Below, one piece after another: positions 1 through 10,585 of a stretch of DNA of 64,000 nt (the stretch's first letter is position 1; each line of letters opens with the position of its first letter). The position numbers and the translations under genes were made by a program. Under the pieces are notes generated by a model, which saw nothing but the letters and a program-made list of their open reading frames with translations, did not search any database and was not told where the DNA came from. The stretch comes from Pelomyxa schiedti (lineage: Eukaryota; Evosea; Pelobiontida; Pelomyxidae). The stretch lies in the NCBI GenBank assembly GCA_020536535.1, contig JAHLWZ010000526.1, forward strand, positions 62,001 through 126,000, given 5' to 3'.

Positions 1-1
1 A

Positions 2-2080
2 TTTTCACCCTCTAATGTTTCTGGACAACCATCACCAAAGTCAACAACCCATAACACCTCTGCATCATTACAAAAGGTATCAATAAAACCAAGAGCAAAA
101 AATACTCCACCATCCACAGGTCTATGGTCTCAACTTCAGTCCGGAACACCGACCGCCGCACCAGTGGAAAAACCAGCAACTGTACTAAGTACTTCAAACA
201 TATGGTCTCATCTTCAGGTTTCTACACCATCATCAGCACCAGAACCAACCCCAAGTCCGACTCCAGCACCAGCGCCAAAGCCGACGCCAAAGCCGACGCC
301 AACGCCGACACCTACACCGACTCCAACACCAACACCAACTTCCACTCCAACTCCAACTCCGACACAACCATCACATCGGAAACACAAAGGGGAAAAAGCT
401 ACCGAATCACGGAAGTCAACACAAGATAACACTGTGACAACACAGAACTCTCCAAATCTGTGGTCCCAGCTACAGTTTACACCTTCTGTGTCACCAACAC
501 CTTCTGCGTCTCCAACACCTTCAGTGACACCAACACATGCTGTGGCACCAACTCCAAGTATGTGGTCCCAACTTCAAGTGTCCCCTCAAACAGCAGACAA
601 GTCATCCACAGCACCACAGAATACTTTATCATCTGAAGAGCCACCAAAATTGTCCGTACAACCAGCTGTCCCTACAGCCTGTTCTACTGAACCGAGTATG
701 TTTTCTATTTCCGGCCTCTTACTGACACTATAGCAGAGCCTCTTCCAAAGGTTGTTGCCGGTGTTAGTATACAGGGCCCTCATCCGGCCCAGGAGGACCG
801 ATTTGTTATAATCAGTCCCTTTCCTTCCTCCTCAAAGCCTGTATGTCCCCCTCAGAAATAAAAAAATTGAGTTGAGATAAGAGTAGTTGTTCGCCTTATT
901 GCCATTTCAGCTCACCATACTGTAGTTGCCGAATGGCTGGACAGAGGACAGAACACCAGCAGGAAAGCCCTATTGGCGGGACTCAGTCAGTAAACTCACT
1001 CACTGGTCTCTCCCCCCAGCATTAGAAGTGGTACTTCAACAAGTTGAATTTTTACCACTCAATCAAGCAAGGAGACACACCTTTTTGCTATTTTTGATGG
1101 CCATGGTGGTTGTTCTGCAGCCGAATTTAGCATAAGACAACTTCCAACTATCTTGGCCAACAACCCAAATTTTGAATCTGACAAGAAGGAGGCCTTAATT
1201 CAGTCTTTTATCAGTACTGATGCTGCCTTCAGAGCGGTATTGCCAAATGCAATCAACCAACTACTATCTCACTACCACAAGAAATCAGCCAGTTGCGGAT
1301 GCACGGCACTTGTAGTACTTTTATCGGAAAATAAACTCTGGGTTGCCAATGCAGGTACTTACCATACAAATATATTTCTTTATGTTCACCACTCACCCAA
1401 AAAAAAAAAAACAAAGGTGATTGCCGGTGTGTGCTCGGGAAGAAGGATCGTACAGCTGTACCGTTATCATTTGACCATAAACCCTCTGACCCACAGGAGG
1501 AAGCCCGGATAAAAAAAGCAGGTTGTGTACCTCTTAAACACCACATACCATTGACTGTTGAACTAGGCTGTGAAGTTGTTGCCGAGATACTAAGTATGGG
1601 TAGCGATGGTCCCGTCTATCATCATCGTGTAAATGGAAGGTTCTTTCATCAACTAACTATCGCACCGAAATTTATTTTACTCTAGACTTGGGGTTGCCCG
1701 AGCTATTGGGGACGATGATTTCAAACAGTCAAACCTGCCACCTATTGAAAATGCTGTGTCATGTGTTCCTGATGTTTTAGAACATTCCATTACTCCTGAT
1801 GTGTGTTCATTGCCTCACTCTGAATGTTCCCCCACAAATAGTAGGATCATTTTCTTGTAATGGGCTGTGATGGGCTATGGGACACCATTTCAAATGAAGG
1901 GGTTGTTGCTAGAATATCCACAATGCTATCTACAAAGCCAAACCTCTCTGTTGGCCAGGTAACGTCCCGCTACATCAAATATTTCCCTAAAGAACTCAGT
2001 TGGAGGGCATTAGCCTGGTGATAGCAACAGATACAGGGCTTGTGGATAACACTACTGTGGTTATTGTGGTTTTACAATGA
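2..2080 (+). CDS. PP2C-family Ser/Thr phosphatase with WW domain inserted in the catalytic domain (5' partial)
   Basis: Metal-dependent (PPM/PP2C) protein phosphatase, open at the left edge. Exons fit in frame at 2-695, 734-840, 926-1030, 1072-1354, 1417-1639, 1686-1800, 1845-1958 and 2000-2080. The N-terminal exon is Pro/Thr-rich and low complexity, with four WSQLQ/WSHLQ motifs. The catalytic core starts with GVSIQGPHPAQEDR, continues with LFAIFDGHGG, NAGDCRCVLG, RVNGRLGVARAIGD and FLVMGCDGLWD, and ends with GLVDNTTVVIVV, so all metal-binding acidic positions are present and the enzyme should be active. Between QEDR and FDGHGG sits a WW domain (LPNGW, then YWRDS and THW) on its own exon. The stop lies 45 bp from the stop of the convergent LRR gene. 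Domain calls are secure; the N-terminus is missing. Confidence 0.88.
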
Positions 2081-2125
2081 AAACTTGTTCACCGAAATGA
2101 ATTTAAAAAAGAAAAAACCTTCATT

Positions 2126-4342
2126 TTACTTGCGTAGTATTTGGTGAATAAGGTCTATGGGTAATAAAGGAAGGAGACACGCGGGATTCCCTTCACTTTT
2201 GTATTTTCCAATGAAAATGAGTCTCGCACGAAACCATTCCACAACTGGTGTTGATTGCGCTAAGTTTAGTGTCTCCCAAAGCAGAGATACCTTCAGGATA
2301 TCGTTTGTTGCCAATCACAGCACCACCAGAGCAGTCTCCAATAATAACGGTGGTACAAATTGGAATATATGCCCACTCACCGTCAAAGACTAAAAGTCCA
2401 TAGGGAACTCCTTTTACAAGAGCTACATGCCGTCCAACAGTTAATCCTTGTCCTAGGATGAGGAGGCCTTCTCTGAATGGTATTATTTTAATTACTACAC
2501 CATGAGTTGAAGCAAAGTGAGGTAGAGGGATTTACCAATAGCTACTTCACGTTCACGGAGAGACCCTACCAGAAAGTGATTACAATTGGAAGTGAAAGGG
2601 AAAAAAACCTTTAAATGACACCTTTAAGAGCGTGTGGTTGGCTGATATTAAATCATTAACAAGGGTAACATGGGTTTTAACAGTATCGATGTCTACAGCG
2701 GAATGAGAGAGGTCTTGGGAAGAAAAAACAGACAATCAATATCGAGAGACCTTAGAGTAGAATTTACTGCTAGCGCTTCACCAATAGAGCGTATCCCCTC
2801 GATCCCAAGATGAATTCCTTCAGCTAGTCAGTATTCAAAACAGGCTCACAACTACCTGTCAGTTCTAAATTCAAAAGTGCACTATTTTTTGATAGAGCTC
2901 GTGATAGGGTATCCACGTTTGATGGAGAAAGCTCAACAACTGAAGATAAAAAGTAAAGAAAGAATATTTGTCGATAACTTCTTACATGAAAGATTTAGAT
3001 CAATCAGACATGGAGATGACATAAGGCAGCTCACACACTCTGGTGACAAGTTCAACTTAGTTCTTTCAGCTTCCCATATGAGTTTTAGCAGTGCAATGTG
3101 AACTTGCGAAATTCACAGTACCAAAAAAGCTCAAACTCCGTAAAATGGCTTTCTCAGAAAGTGCGGATGCTAAATGTAAATAGCCCTCAGAGCCAAATTG
3201 ATTCTCTACAAACTGTTGGGCCTTACAGGACCTGGGAGATTATCCAACCTCCAAGACCCAAGGAAATCAGTGATGTGTTATGCCTAAGTGCATGTGCTAT
3301 CAATTTAGCATCAGCAGTGCGTAACTCCAACACTGAAAAGTATAAAATTTCATAAGAGGGTGAGGGGTGTACTATCTGCACTCAAATTGACGAGTCGATT
3401 TCTGGTAATAATCCTAGTCAGTGCTGGTGTGCATGACGGGCCAATTTCATTGGCTTCAAACAATATCAGAGAACTAAATCATCTGGGATACTCACCACGT
3501 AAAGTTAATGAAAGGAGGGTTGTGTTAATATCTAGGGCTGAAGCAATGCAGTCTAAGCCAGGCCCAGTGATGTGTGCATCTAGCAACAAGATACAGTTTT
3601 AATGGGGTTTGGTTTCGGTTTTTTTTTTTTTTCAGAAAAAATACGTTGAACAGATAATGATGTCAGTGTTGTGTTACTTTTCAGCATGTTAGCTATGGCT
3701 TCAGCACCAGCAAAACCAATATGATTCCCTTGAAAGGTTAGGAATTGACAGAGAAGTCATGTGTATTACCACATAAGTCAAGTTCAAGAAGTGTTCTATT
3801 TTTAGAGAGTGCGATAGCAATGCATTCAGCACCCAGTGCCTTAATATCGTTACCTGCACACATTAATCCAGGGAGTATTCAGAAGGATGGCATACAACGT
3901 AAGTTCAAGTGCAACAGTGATGTGTTCACAGCCAGGGAATCTGCTATGAGTTGGGCACCTTCGTCTTGCAAATTGTTTTCTTTTTTGTGAATTTTGGTCA
4001 ATGTGGCACGGTGCTTGCAGTAAAAGACCGCAGCACTGCATACCATCGAAACACAGTCGCCGAACTGAACATTTGGGTGAAGCCAACGCAGCACTAATTG
4101 CCTCGACAGGGTTCCTTCCCAGTTTCACACCTATGGGTTTTTTTTTTTTTTAATACGCATCATTTCATTGCCCAAAGCAGTCAGTATGTAGTTCAATCTC
4201 TACCTTGGGCAAATGATACATAGTCAGAGGACCCAAACAACGAGGCAAAGTATTCAACAAGATCTCCCTCGCCGATTCCACCAGAACCAACTTTGTTCGC
4301 GCACACTATTGGCCGTTGAACGGCTACGAGCGTGGCCGCCAT
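2126..4342 (-). CDS. Leucine-rich repeat protein, ribonuclease-inhibitor type
   Basis: Multi-exon minus-strand gene from the ATG at 4342-4340 to the TAA at 2126. The first exon (MAATLVAVQRP...) is followed by an intron with a T-run, then repeats of the RNase-inhibitor/NLRC type, roughly 28 residues each: VEAISAALASPKCSVRRL, DEGAQLIADSLAVNTSLL, LGAECIAIALSKNRTLL, AGAEAIANMLKSNTTL, LDCIASALDINTTLL and more degenerate ones. About one repeat falls in each exon, with introns near the same repeat position, as expected from repeat-exon duplication. The C-terminus (2126-2480) leaves the repeat pattern and holds a Gly-rich stretch (LGQGLTVGRHVALVKGVP) of unknown fold. Such LRRs are protein-binding scaffolds; the partner is not visible. 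Exon borders in the middle are approximate. Confidence 0.72.
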
Positions 4343-4591
4343 TTTATCCAGCCAACCAACTTGTGTGTCAGTCCCGATCCGGAAGTGGCAGTAAGTTTCG
4401 TGCACCCATCATTAATCAAAGTCGGAGTGATTGGCGGTTTGTTTTTCAAGCGCCGCCGGCAGAGGCATGTCATTTCACACAAGAGAAAAAGCGAAACTTC
4501 AAAAAAGAGAAAAACCCCAAAAAAGAAAACGCAAAATAAATAAAAAAAAGCACATAACGAACGAGACGACGGTCCCGAGGAGATCGCGGGC

Positions 4592-7500
4592 ATGCTCTCA
4601 TTGTCTCTGTGTAACGCGAATGCCGAGATCCGACGTTGTGCAGATGGTGATACGCAACATACACGCCGTTTTGATACCGCTGTGTTTAATTCTTCCCCCG
4701 CCGCCTGCGGACCTACACTCGGCGGCGCGATCTCGGAAACCGTTGTCGCTACAACTACGCGAGAGGGTGACGTTAGGGCGTCAATCCCCTCCTCCGTTTT
4801 TGTATATAACCAGCCCCCGCAGCAGCAACAACAGCAGCCACAGCAGCAACGCACACAAGTGCAGCCAAAACAAAGCGAGGCGAGGCGAGGGAGGTCGCTT
4901 CTCACCACTAGCTTTGTCACGGGATCACTGCAGACGCCTGCCGTTTCACAGCAGGCTCAAGCGACTGCGCAACTACAAAGTGCGGCTACGGTCGCATCAA
5001 ACCACTCTCCAGTGATGGCAGTATCCTGCCAGCCAAGTAATTTTGTTGCATACAATACTGCACAGCTGTCCCCGACTTTTAATTACGGTCATCAGGGCAC
5101 AACACCTTCATCCCAACCAAATTTTACTGTGTACAATACAACACCTCCGGTCTCTCCACCTCTAACCTATCCTTCCACACAACCACTTCGCGTTCCAATG
5201 CGACAGTCTTCCAACACACCTTCCCCGGCTTCTTCGCCACCACCCAACCTTCTGTCTCCTCACACTTTTTTGCAAGCGGTATCTCCGCCAAGCAACACCA
5301 CTGGTTCTAGGAGACAATACCTCTCTACATCGTTTCCTTCACTGTTACCTGGGTCATCTCCTGAGGCACCCGCTTATTTCCGTGCTGTTACGGGAGCTCC
5401 AACCAACTCCAGGAGGGAATCCTCTGACTGGGAGGGATCCAACAATGAGATAAGAGAGTTGGATACAAATACTTACTGCTTCACGGATCTGACATCAAAT
5501 GAACGGTGCGACCCACTAGATAAACCAACTATGGCAACAATGACCCGTTCCCGTGTTGGGGTAGGAATTACGGAGAATAGGAAGCCCCTATCTTCTAATA
5601 CCCTATCACCCTGCCACCAGCCGTACTCAGAAGAGGAAGATACTGATCCAGCAATTTTGGCACTCATAGAAAGTAATTCTGAAGGAACTGAACTACCGAA
5701 GTAAGTAAACAATTGGAATTTGTCTAGTTCTAATGTTGCCAAGGTCTTCCGCATCTGCCCTGGTCCCCTACCCTCCCTTTATTTTTCTTTTCTTCTGTTT
5801 CTTCATTAATCCCCCTTGTTCTATTGTCTCACCTCTTCTTTTAAGGCCAAAAGTCCTATGGAACAATTTTTACACTCAATCGGTAGTTCTCTCGGAGTTG
5901 TCTTCCATTCTGATGTTTTGCAGAACCCAATCCCAATGCCGTGAGTCACAATGTTGCTGAAGTGTCGTCACTCCTTGAAGCTAATCTAACTCCACCTTCA
6001 GGTACCCAAGTTCCACTCTAACTCTCATTTTAAAAAAAAGCCAAAAAGGATCCACATTCACGCCATTTCCTGTAACAAAAAGCATCACTCATGGGTCTCC
6101 TGCCTTGAAGCCTCCTTCATCACAACTGAGGCGCACTTTCAATCCTCTTTCCTTTTCTGATCCTGAGATACACTCTCCTTCCCAGGAATTGCCAGAATAT
6201 CTTTCCCTTACCCCTCAAGTTTCGGCAGCAATTCCTTTTGCCCCAAGTCAAGGCAGACCCTCACTATGCACCTCAATGGATTCTCTTTTTTCATACCCCA
6301 TTGGATTCACTCAAGGTGCAAATACCCCTTGTTCGAGCATTGAACAAAATCAAGTCCGGCAACTTCCCCATCATAGCCCACTTGAATTACCACAGCTTCC
6401 TTCTATGCAATCAAGGGTACAGCCTCAGATACTTACACCAGTTCTCAATCACCAGCTTCATGCGGACTCGGACCAAGAGGTACATTCAATGACGTTACAG
6501 CAAAGTCAACTGCATTACACACTCCCGCAACACGTGTATCTCCACCAACAGGGATCACGTTCGAATACACAACCCCGTAAACAGGAAACAGCCCCTCTCC
6601 AAATGCACCCCTATCCCCAGGTGGGGCAAGCACATCAGCAATTCTCATCTCATGTGCAATCGCCGCACCGCAGTCCTGAAGTGCACGCACACACTCCGCC
6701 GTCACCTCAGCTGTGCCCAGTAATTCTTTCACAACCACCAGGTTTATCATCTCAAGCATCGGCACAGCTGCCGAATCAGGTGCCTGTTCCGTGCCGAGCA
6801 CAAAGGCCAAGTCAGCATAGTGTACAGACCGAGCATCCTCCAAGTATTACAGAACAAGAACCTCAACTTCGTTCAGTAAATACACCCACGCCTGTGGCTT
6901 TGCCCACGTCGGCTCCTGTACAAATAATGACGCCTGCACCTATATCAACTGAGCGACATACCCCCCCACAAGAAGCATCCCAAACAGAGCTTCACAGTCC
7001 CTCACAGCCAAGCCAAAATGTAACTGAAGAAAATAATTCCCAAGTTCAGTCACAGCAAGTGCCACCTCAACGTACCCGACTTTCATTGGAAAAAGAGAGC
7101 AGCTCCGTTTCTCCAAGAGTTTATCGAATTACTGCCTCTGGTCGTCTTACCCAGTCGGCACCTTTGGTTAGTCTTTTTCTAGATTTGTTGTACCTTTACA
7201 TATAATAAGAGAATAATTTTGGCTTGCTAATAACTGCTATAGCCAACCAACCTTCCCCAAAGTAAAACACATCCTATAAACATTTGTACCACTTACCGTG
7301 AAAATGTATCTGTCCTTGTATTATTCCTTTCAATCTTTAACATCTGCCCCAGATTGATAGAACAAATCAACAGGGACATTCACCTGACCATCGGTATAAA
7401 AGATATGCAATGGTACTCATTATTTCACAAGTATTATTTCTTACGAAGCCTTCAGATGCCTGACATGAAGGACTTCATGATACACGTTGATGTGAAAGAG

Positions 7501-7982
7501 ATCACTGATCCCCGCACAACTCTCATGATTAAAAATATTCCAAACAAGTACTCTCAGAAGATGCTTCTTGAGGAAATAGATGCACATCATACGGGTGTTT
7601 ACGATTTCTTTTACCTTCCTATTGATTTCAAAGTATGATCTTCTGTATCATATCATTTTCCAAAGAGCCGTAGAATAAATGCAACGTTGGCTATGCTTTT
7701 ATAAACATGGTCAGCACTGTCAAAATAGCACCATTCTACACCGAGTTCAACAACAAGCGGTGGACACGATTCAATTCAGAAAAGATATGTAACATCACCT
7801 ATGCCCGGATTCAGGGCATTGTGCAACTTATAGACCACTTCAAGACCTCTTCCTTGTTGGCGGAAGAGGAAAAAGTTAGGCCAGTGATGTTACTGAACAA
7901 CACACTGCAACCCTTCCCTGTAGGAGTATCTCTACACGTGTTACACTTGGAGAAGGAACACAGAGACATCATTGTCACGTAG
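4592..7982 (+). CDS. Mei2-like RNA-binding protein (C-terminal RRM_2)
   Basis: The long N-terminal part is low complexity and rich in Gln, Pro, Ser and Thr (a poly-Gln tract near 4820-4860; Pro/Gln-rich exon 6105-7170). The conserved end is the Mei2-type [34 protein letters not shown], then after an intron [43 protein letters not shown] and RPVML. That domain binds meiosis- or growth-related RNAs in fission yeast Mei2 and in plant and amoebozoan relatives. Only this C-terminal RRM is recognisable; no N-terminal RRM pair was seen. The start is the first ATG opening the long frame, 249 bp from the divergent LRR start. Introns near 5704, 5945, 7165 and 7635 are read from GT-AG and frame. Confidence 0.85.
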
Positions 7983-8270
7983 GTCCACCCATCCTTCCTC
8001 CTTACTAACAGAAATCAGTAGCGACAAGCTCCCTTATGTTGAGTAGTTTATTATTTGTAAAGTTTAAAAGATTATTTACTGGTCCCCGGCTTTTTTGTGG
8101 TACCAAAAACGGAAAAGACTTTTTGACAACAACACACACCAATATTTTGTCTTGGTAATTGCGTGATCCTTTTTCCTCACCAACACCAAGCGATGTAACT
8201 TCGGTTGAGCCGGTTGGCATGGGCTAGCCTGGGTGGGAGTGGTATCGTGCCAATGCATACGGGAAAATTC
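7983..8270. other. Convergent intergenic spacer
   Basis: Spacer between the ends of the Mei2-like gene and the first RCG..SP family gene. It holds AT-rich sequence with no convincing coding potential. Confidence 0.5.
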
Positions 8271-9305
8271 TTACATGTCACAGCATTCAACAGATCGGAG
8301 TATCTTGTGTCTTGGGGCGAGTTGGGTTTCCATGAGGATAGTCCCAGTCAATGCATTGACTACTTTGTTGGTATTGTTATCCTGTTGCCAGTACTCAATC
8401 ACAACAAAGTCGCCTGCAGTGAATACTCGGCCTCCCTCAGTTGGTATCTCCAGGATTAGATGGGCCTGTGAGAAGTCTTTGCACGACCACACTTCCAGCA
8501 GGTCGCGGGATTCTTTCCGGATGATTCCAAAGAACGACCGTGAGTCGAAGAAATTGACCGATTCCAAGTCCTCGAAGAGCAACGGCATTCCATCCTTCTC
8601 CACAACAACAGACTGGTTAGGCTTCGCAGTTGCAACAACAACGGTCCTATCTGGCCAAGAACACCGCATCAAGACCGTGGGGCGCCCCACAACATAAAAC
8701 CCCAGGCACGTGGTTTCCAGCGAGTCCAGGACCACGAGCCTGCACCTCAGGAACGTCTCCTCGACATCGACCACCAGGCAGATGCACTCCCCGGTCTCGT
8801 CGACGAGCCCCACGGCCCCGAGCCTGCCGCTCCCAACCCACTCTATCCTCGCGTCGCACGGCCACACCCTCTCGTCGAACAGGCGGACCTCCACCGGGAT
8901 CGGGTCCGTCTCCCGCCGCAGCCTCAGCGCGACCCCGCCCCTCTCGCCGGCGGGGTCCACGACCGCCGCGTCCCAGGGGCCGCTGCGGCGCCCGCGCGGC
9001 GGCGGCGGCGGGGCCGGCCCGCCCTTGAGCGGCCTGGGGTGCACGCCCATGACCCCAAGGGTGGCGCCGGAAAGCTGCACCTCGGTGAGGTCGGTGTAGA
9101 CCATGCTGAAGCGGTCCAGCCACAAGCTCTTGTTGGCCCCGGGTGATTGGAGCCACTGCGTGCGGAAGTACTCCAAGAGGGGGGCGTTGGACGCGAACTC
9201 GCGGACGGGGCTCTGCGAGCCGCAGCGGGGGTGGGCGCCCATAAGGAATGAAACTACTTGGTCGTGCCACATGAGGCATGAAACGTTCCCGTAGTTCTGC
9301 TGCAT
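8271..9305 (-). CDS. RCG..SP family protein, copy 1 (function unknown)
   Basis: Uninterrupted 344-codon frame from ATG at 9305 to TAA at 8271. I do not recognise a named domain. It opens with a helix-like stretch and the family motif FLMGAHPRCGSQSP, then SGATLGVMGV, a Gly/Pro/Arg-rich GC-rich linker (about 8980-9020), and a C-terminal beta-rich half with WSCKDFS and TAGDFVVIEYW. The motifs recur in the same order in the next gene and in a third copy at 38010. The later half reads like WD-like or propeller blades ending in W-x-C-x-D/N. Unlike most neighbours it has no intron, which fits retroposition or a recently expanding intronless family. A tandem partner starts its 3' end 79 bp away. Confidence 0.7.
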   Translation of the reverse strand: MQQNYGNVSCLMWHDQVVSFLMGAHPRCGSQSPVREFASNAPLLEYFRTQWLQSPGANKSLWLDRFSMVYTDLTEVQLSGATLGVMGVHPRPLKGGPAPPPPPRGRRSGPWDAAVVDPAGERGGVALRLRRETDPIPVEVRLFDERVWPCDARIEWVGSGRLGAVGLVDETGECICLVVDVEETFLRCRLVVLDSLETTCLGFYVVGRPTVLMRCSWPDRTVVVATAKPNQSVVVEKDGMPLLFEDLESVNFFDSRSFFGIIRKESRDLLEVWSCKDFSQAHLILEIPTEGGRVFTAGDFVVIEYWQQDNNTNKVVNALTGTILMETQLAPRHKILRSVECCDM

Positions 9306-9383
9306 CCTCCCCTTTCTTTTTTTTTGTTTTTGTTTTTATCCACTGGAACGAAAAGGCAGAGAGGTTAGAACGAAGAGTCTTGA

Positions 9384-10472
9384 TTAACAATCAAAATAAC
9401 GAACTGCTGTCACAACTTTTCTTACACAGGTGGAGGTGCGCAGTGTGAGCAATGTAGAGCCTGTACTAATACACACTACTAGTATATCTTCCGAGTTGGG
9501 ACAACGTTCTATCACAACAAAATCTCCAGCTGGCCAAAGGTTTGCCCCTTCTGTGACAGAAACAACTCTGGTGGGTGTGGAAAGGTCATTGCAGGTCCAA
9601 ATTTCCAACACATTAGGAGCCTGTAATCTCACCAATCCAAAGTAGGCCTCAAAAATATAGCATTGGCTATTTCCAGAAAAGGTGGTCACTATGCCTGACT
9701 TCTCCACCAGGAGCGTTTCATCTTCCTCATCGTTGTGCCGAATCGCTAGGAAGGCCCCATGATACCAAAAGAAGGCCACTTTGCTGTAGAACATATTCCT
9801 ATTTGTGAACGTGCTGCAGGATTCCACAGAGCTAATAACCACAAGCTTCTTTGCCCAGTAACTTTTACCAACATCCACCAGCAAGCACAAGTACTTCCTA
9901 TTGACCTGGTATATCACAACGCAGAGCTCTTCCTCTGTGAGGAAACTGACCGACACTATCCCAGGACGCCTTAATATAGCCTCACGGAGTGCATCGTCGC
10001 CATTCATGGTCTCCTCGTCGTCATCATCGCCGATCTGGAACGCAGGCAATTTGATCCCAGTTACATCTAGGCGTGTGTGGTGTATATCCAAGCAGCTATT
10101 TCTGTCGACGACTTCCACACACCACTTGGGACTGACGGCCGCGTATCCCCAGTCGTGGAGATCTTCTGGCCGCGGTATCCTCCCATAACCGCCAACTTTT
10201 TTGGGGGGCCTGCTGCGCTGCGGGTCGCCGGTGAGTCCCAGCGTCGCGCACGACACTCTGGCCTCGATCCACTCATCGGACGAAACCATGCTCGCTCGTT
10301 TGATCACCAACGACCTGCACGGTCTGGGGCCGAGCCATTGCGAAACGAGGTGCCTTACAACGGGATTGCAGAGGACTCGGGCTGGGCTTTGGGCTCCGCA
10401 CCTCGCGTGGGTTGCCATCATGAACGCGATTACTTGACGGAGATGGGAAACACCCGTCGTCCACTCTAGCAT
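9384..10472 (-). CDS. RCG..SP family protein, copy 2 (function unknown)
   Basis: Single-exon 362-codon frame from ATG at 10472 to TAA at 9384, tandem with copy 1 on the same strand. Shared order of motifs: FMMATHARCGAQSPARVL near the N-terminus, SCATLGLTGD, a charged acidic loop (DDDDEE near 10030), two or three repeated beta-strand units with SVESC and WTCNDLS, and PAGDFVVIERC close to the C-terminus. Copies 1 and 2 are clearly paralogous but diverged well beyond third-codon positions, so this is not a fresh duplication. Function unknown; a propeller-like protein-interaction fold is an inference from the repeated W-x-C-x-D motif only. Confidence 0.72.
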   Translation of the reverse strand: MLEWTTGVSHLRQVIAFMMATHARCGAQSPARVLCNPVVRHLVSQWLGPRPCRSLVIKRASMVSSDEWIEARVSCATLGLTGDPQRSRPPKKVGGYGRIPRPEDLHDWGYAAVSPKWCVEVVDRNSCLDIHHTRLDVTGIKLPAFQIGDDDDEETMNGDDALREAILRRPGIVSVSFLTEEELCVVIYQVNRKYLCLLVDVGKSYWAKKLVVISSVESCSTFTNRNMFYSKVAFFWYHGAFLAIRHNDEEDETLLVEKSGIVTTFSGNSQCYIFEAYFGLVRLQAPNVLEIWTCNDLSTPTRVVSVTEGANLWPAGDFVVIERCPNSEDILVVCISTGSTLLTLRTSTCVRKVVTAVRYFDC

Positions 10473-10585
10473 TTCGAAATAACTAATTGTGTGGCGAGGT
10501 GACTTCGCGTTCCTGTAGTTCTATGTGCAGTTCATCACTGAAGGATTTCTGGGAACAACACCATTCTTGTTGCTCAAGCAACAAA

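Noticed and set aside
8630-9390. Arg/Pro/Ala-rich frames on both strands
   Set aside because: Alternative frames of the GC-rich half of RCG..SP copy 1; no motif and no sensible start.
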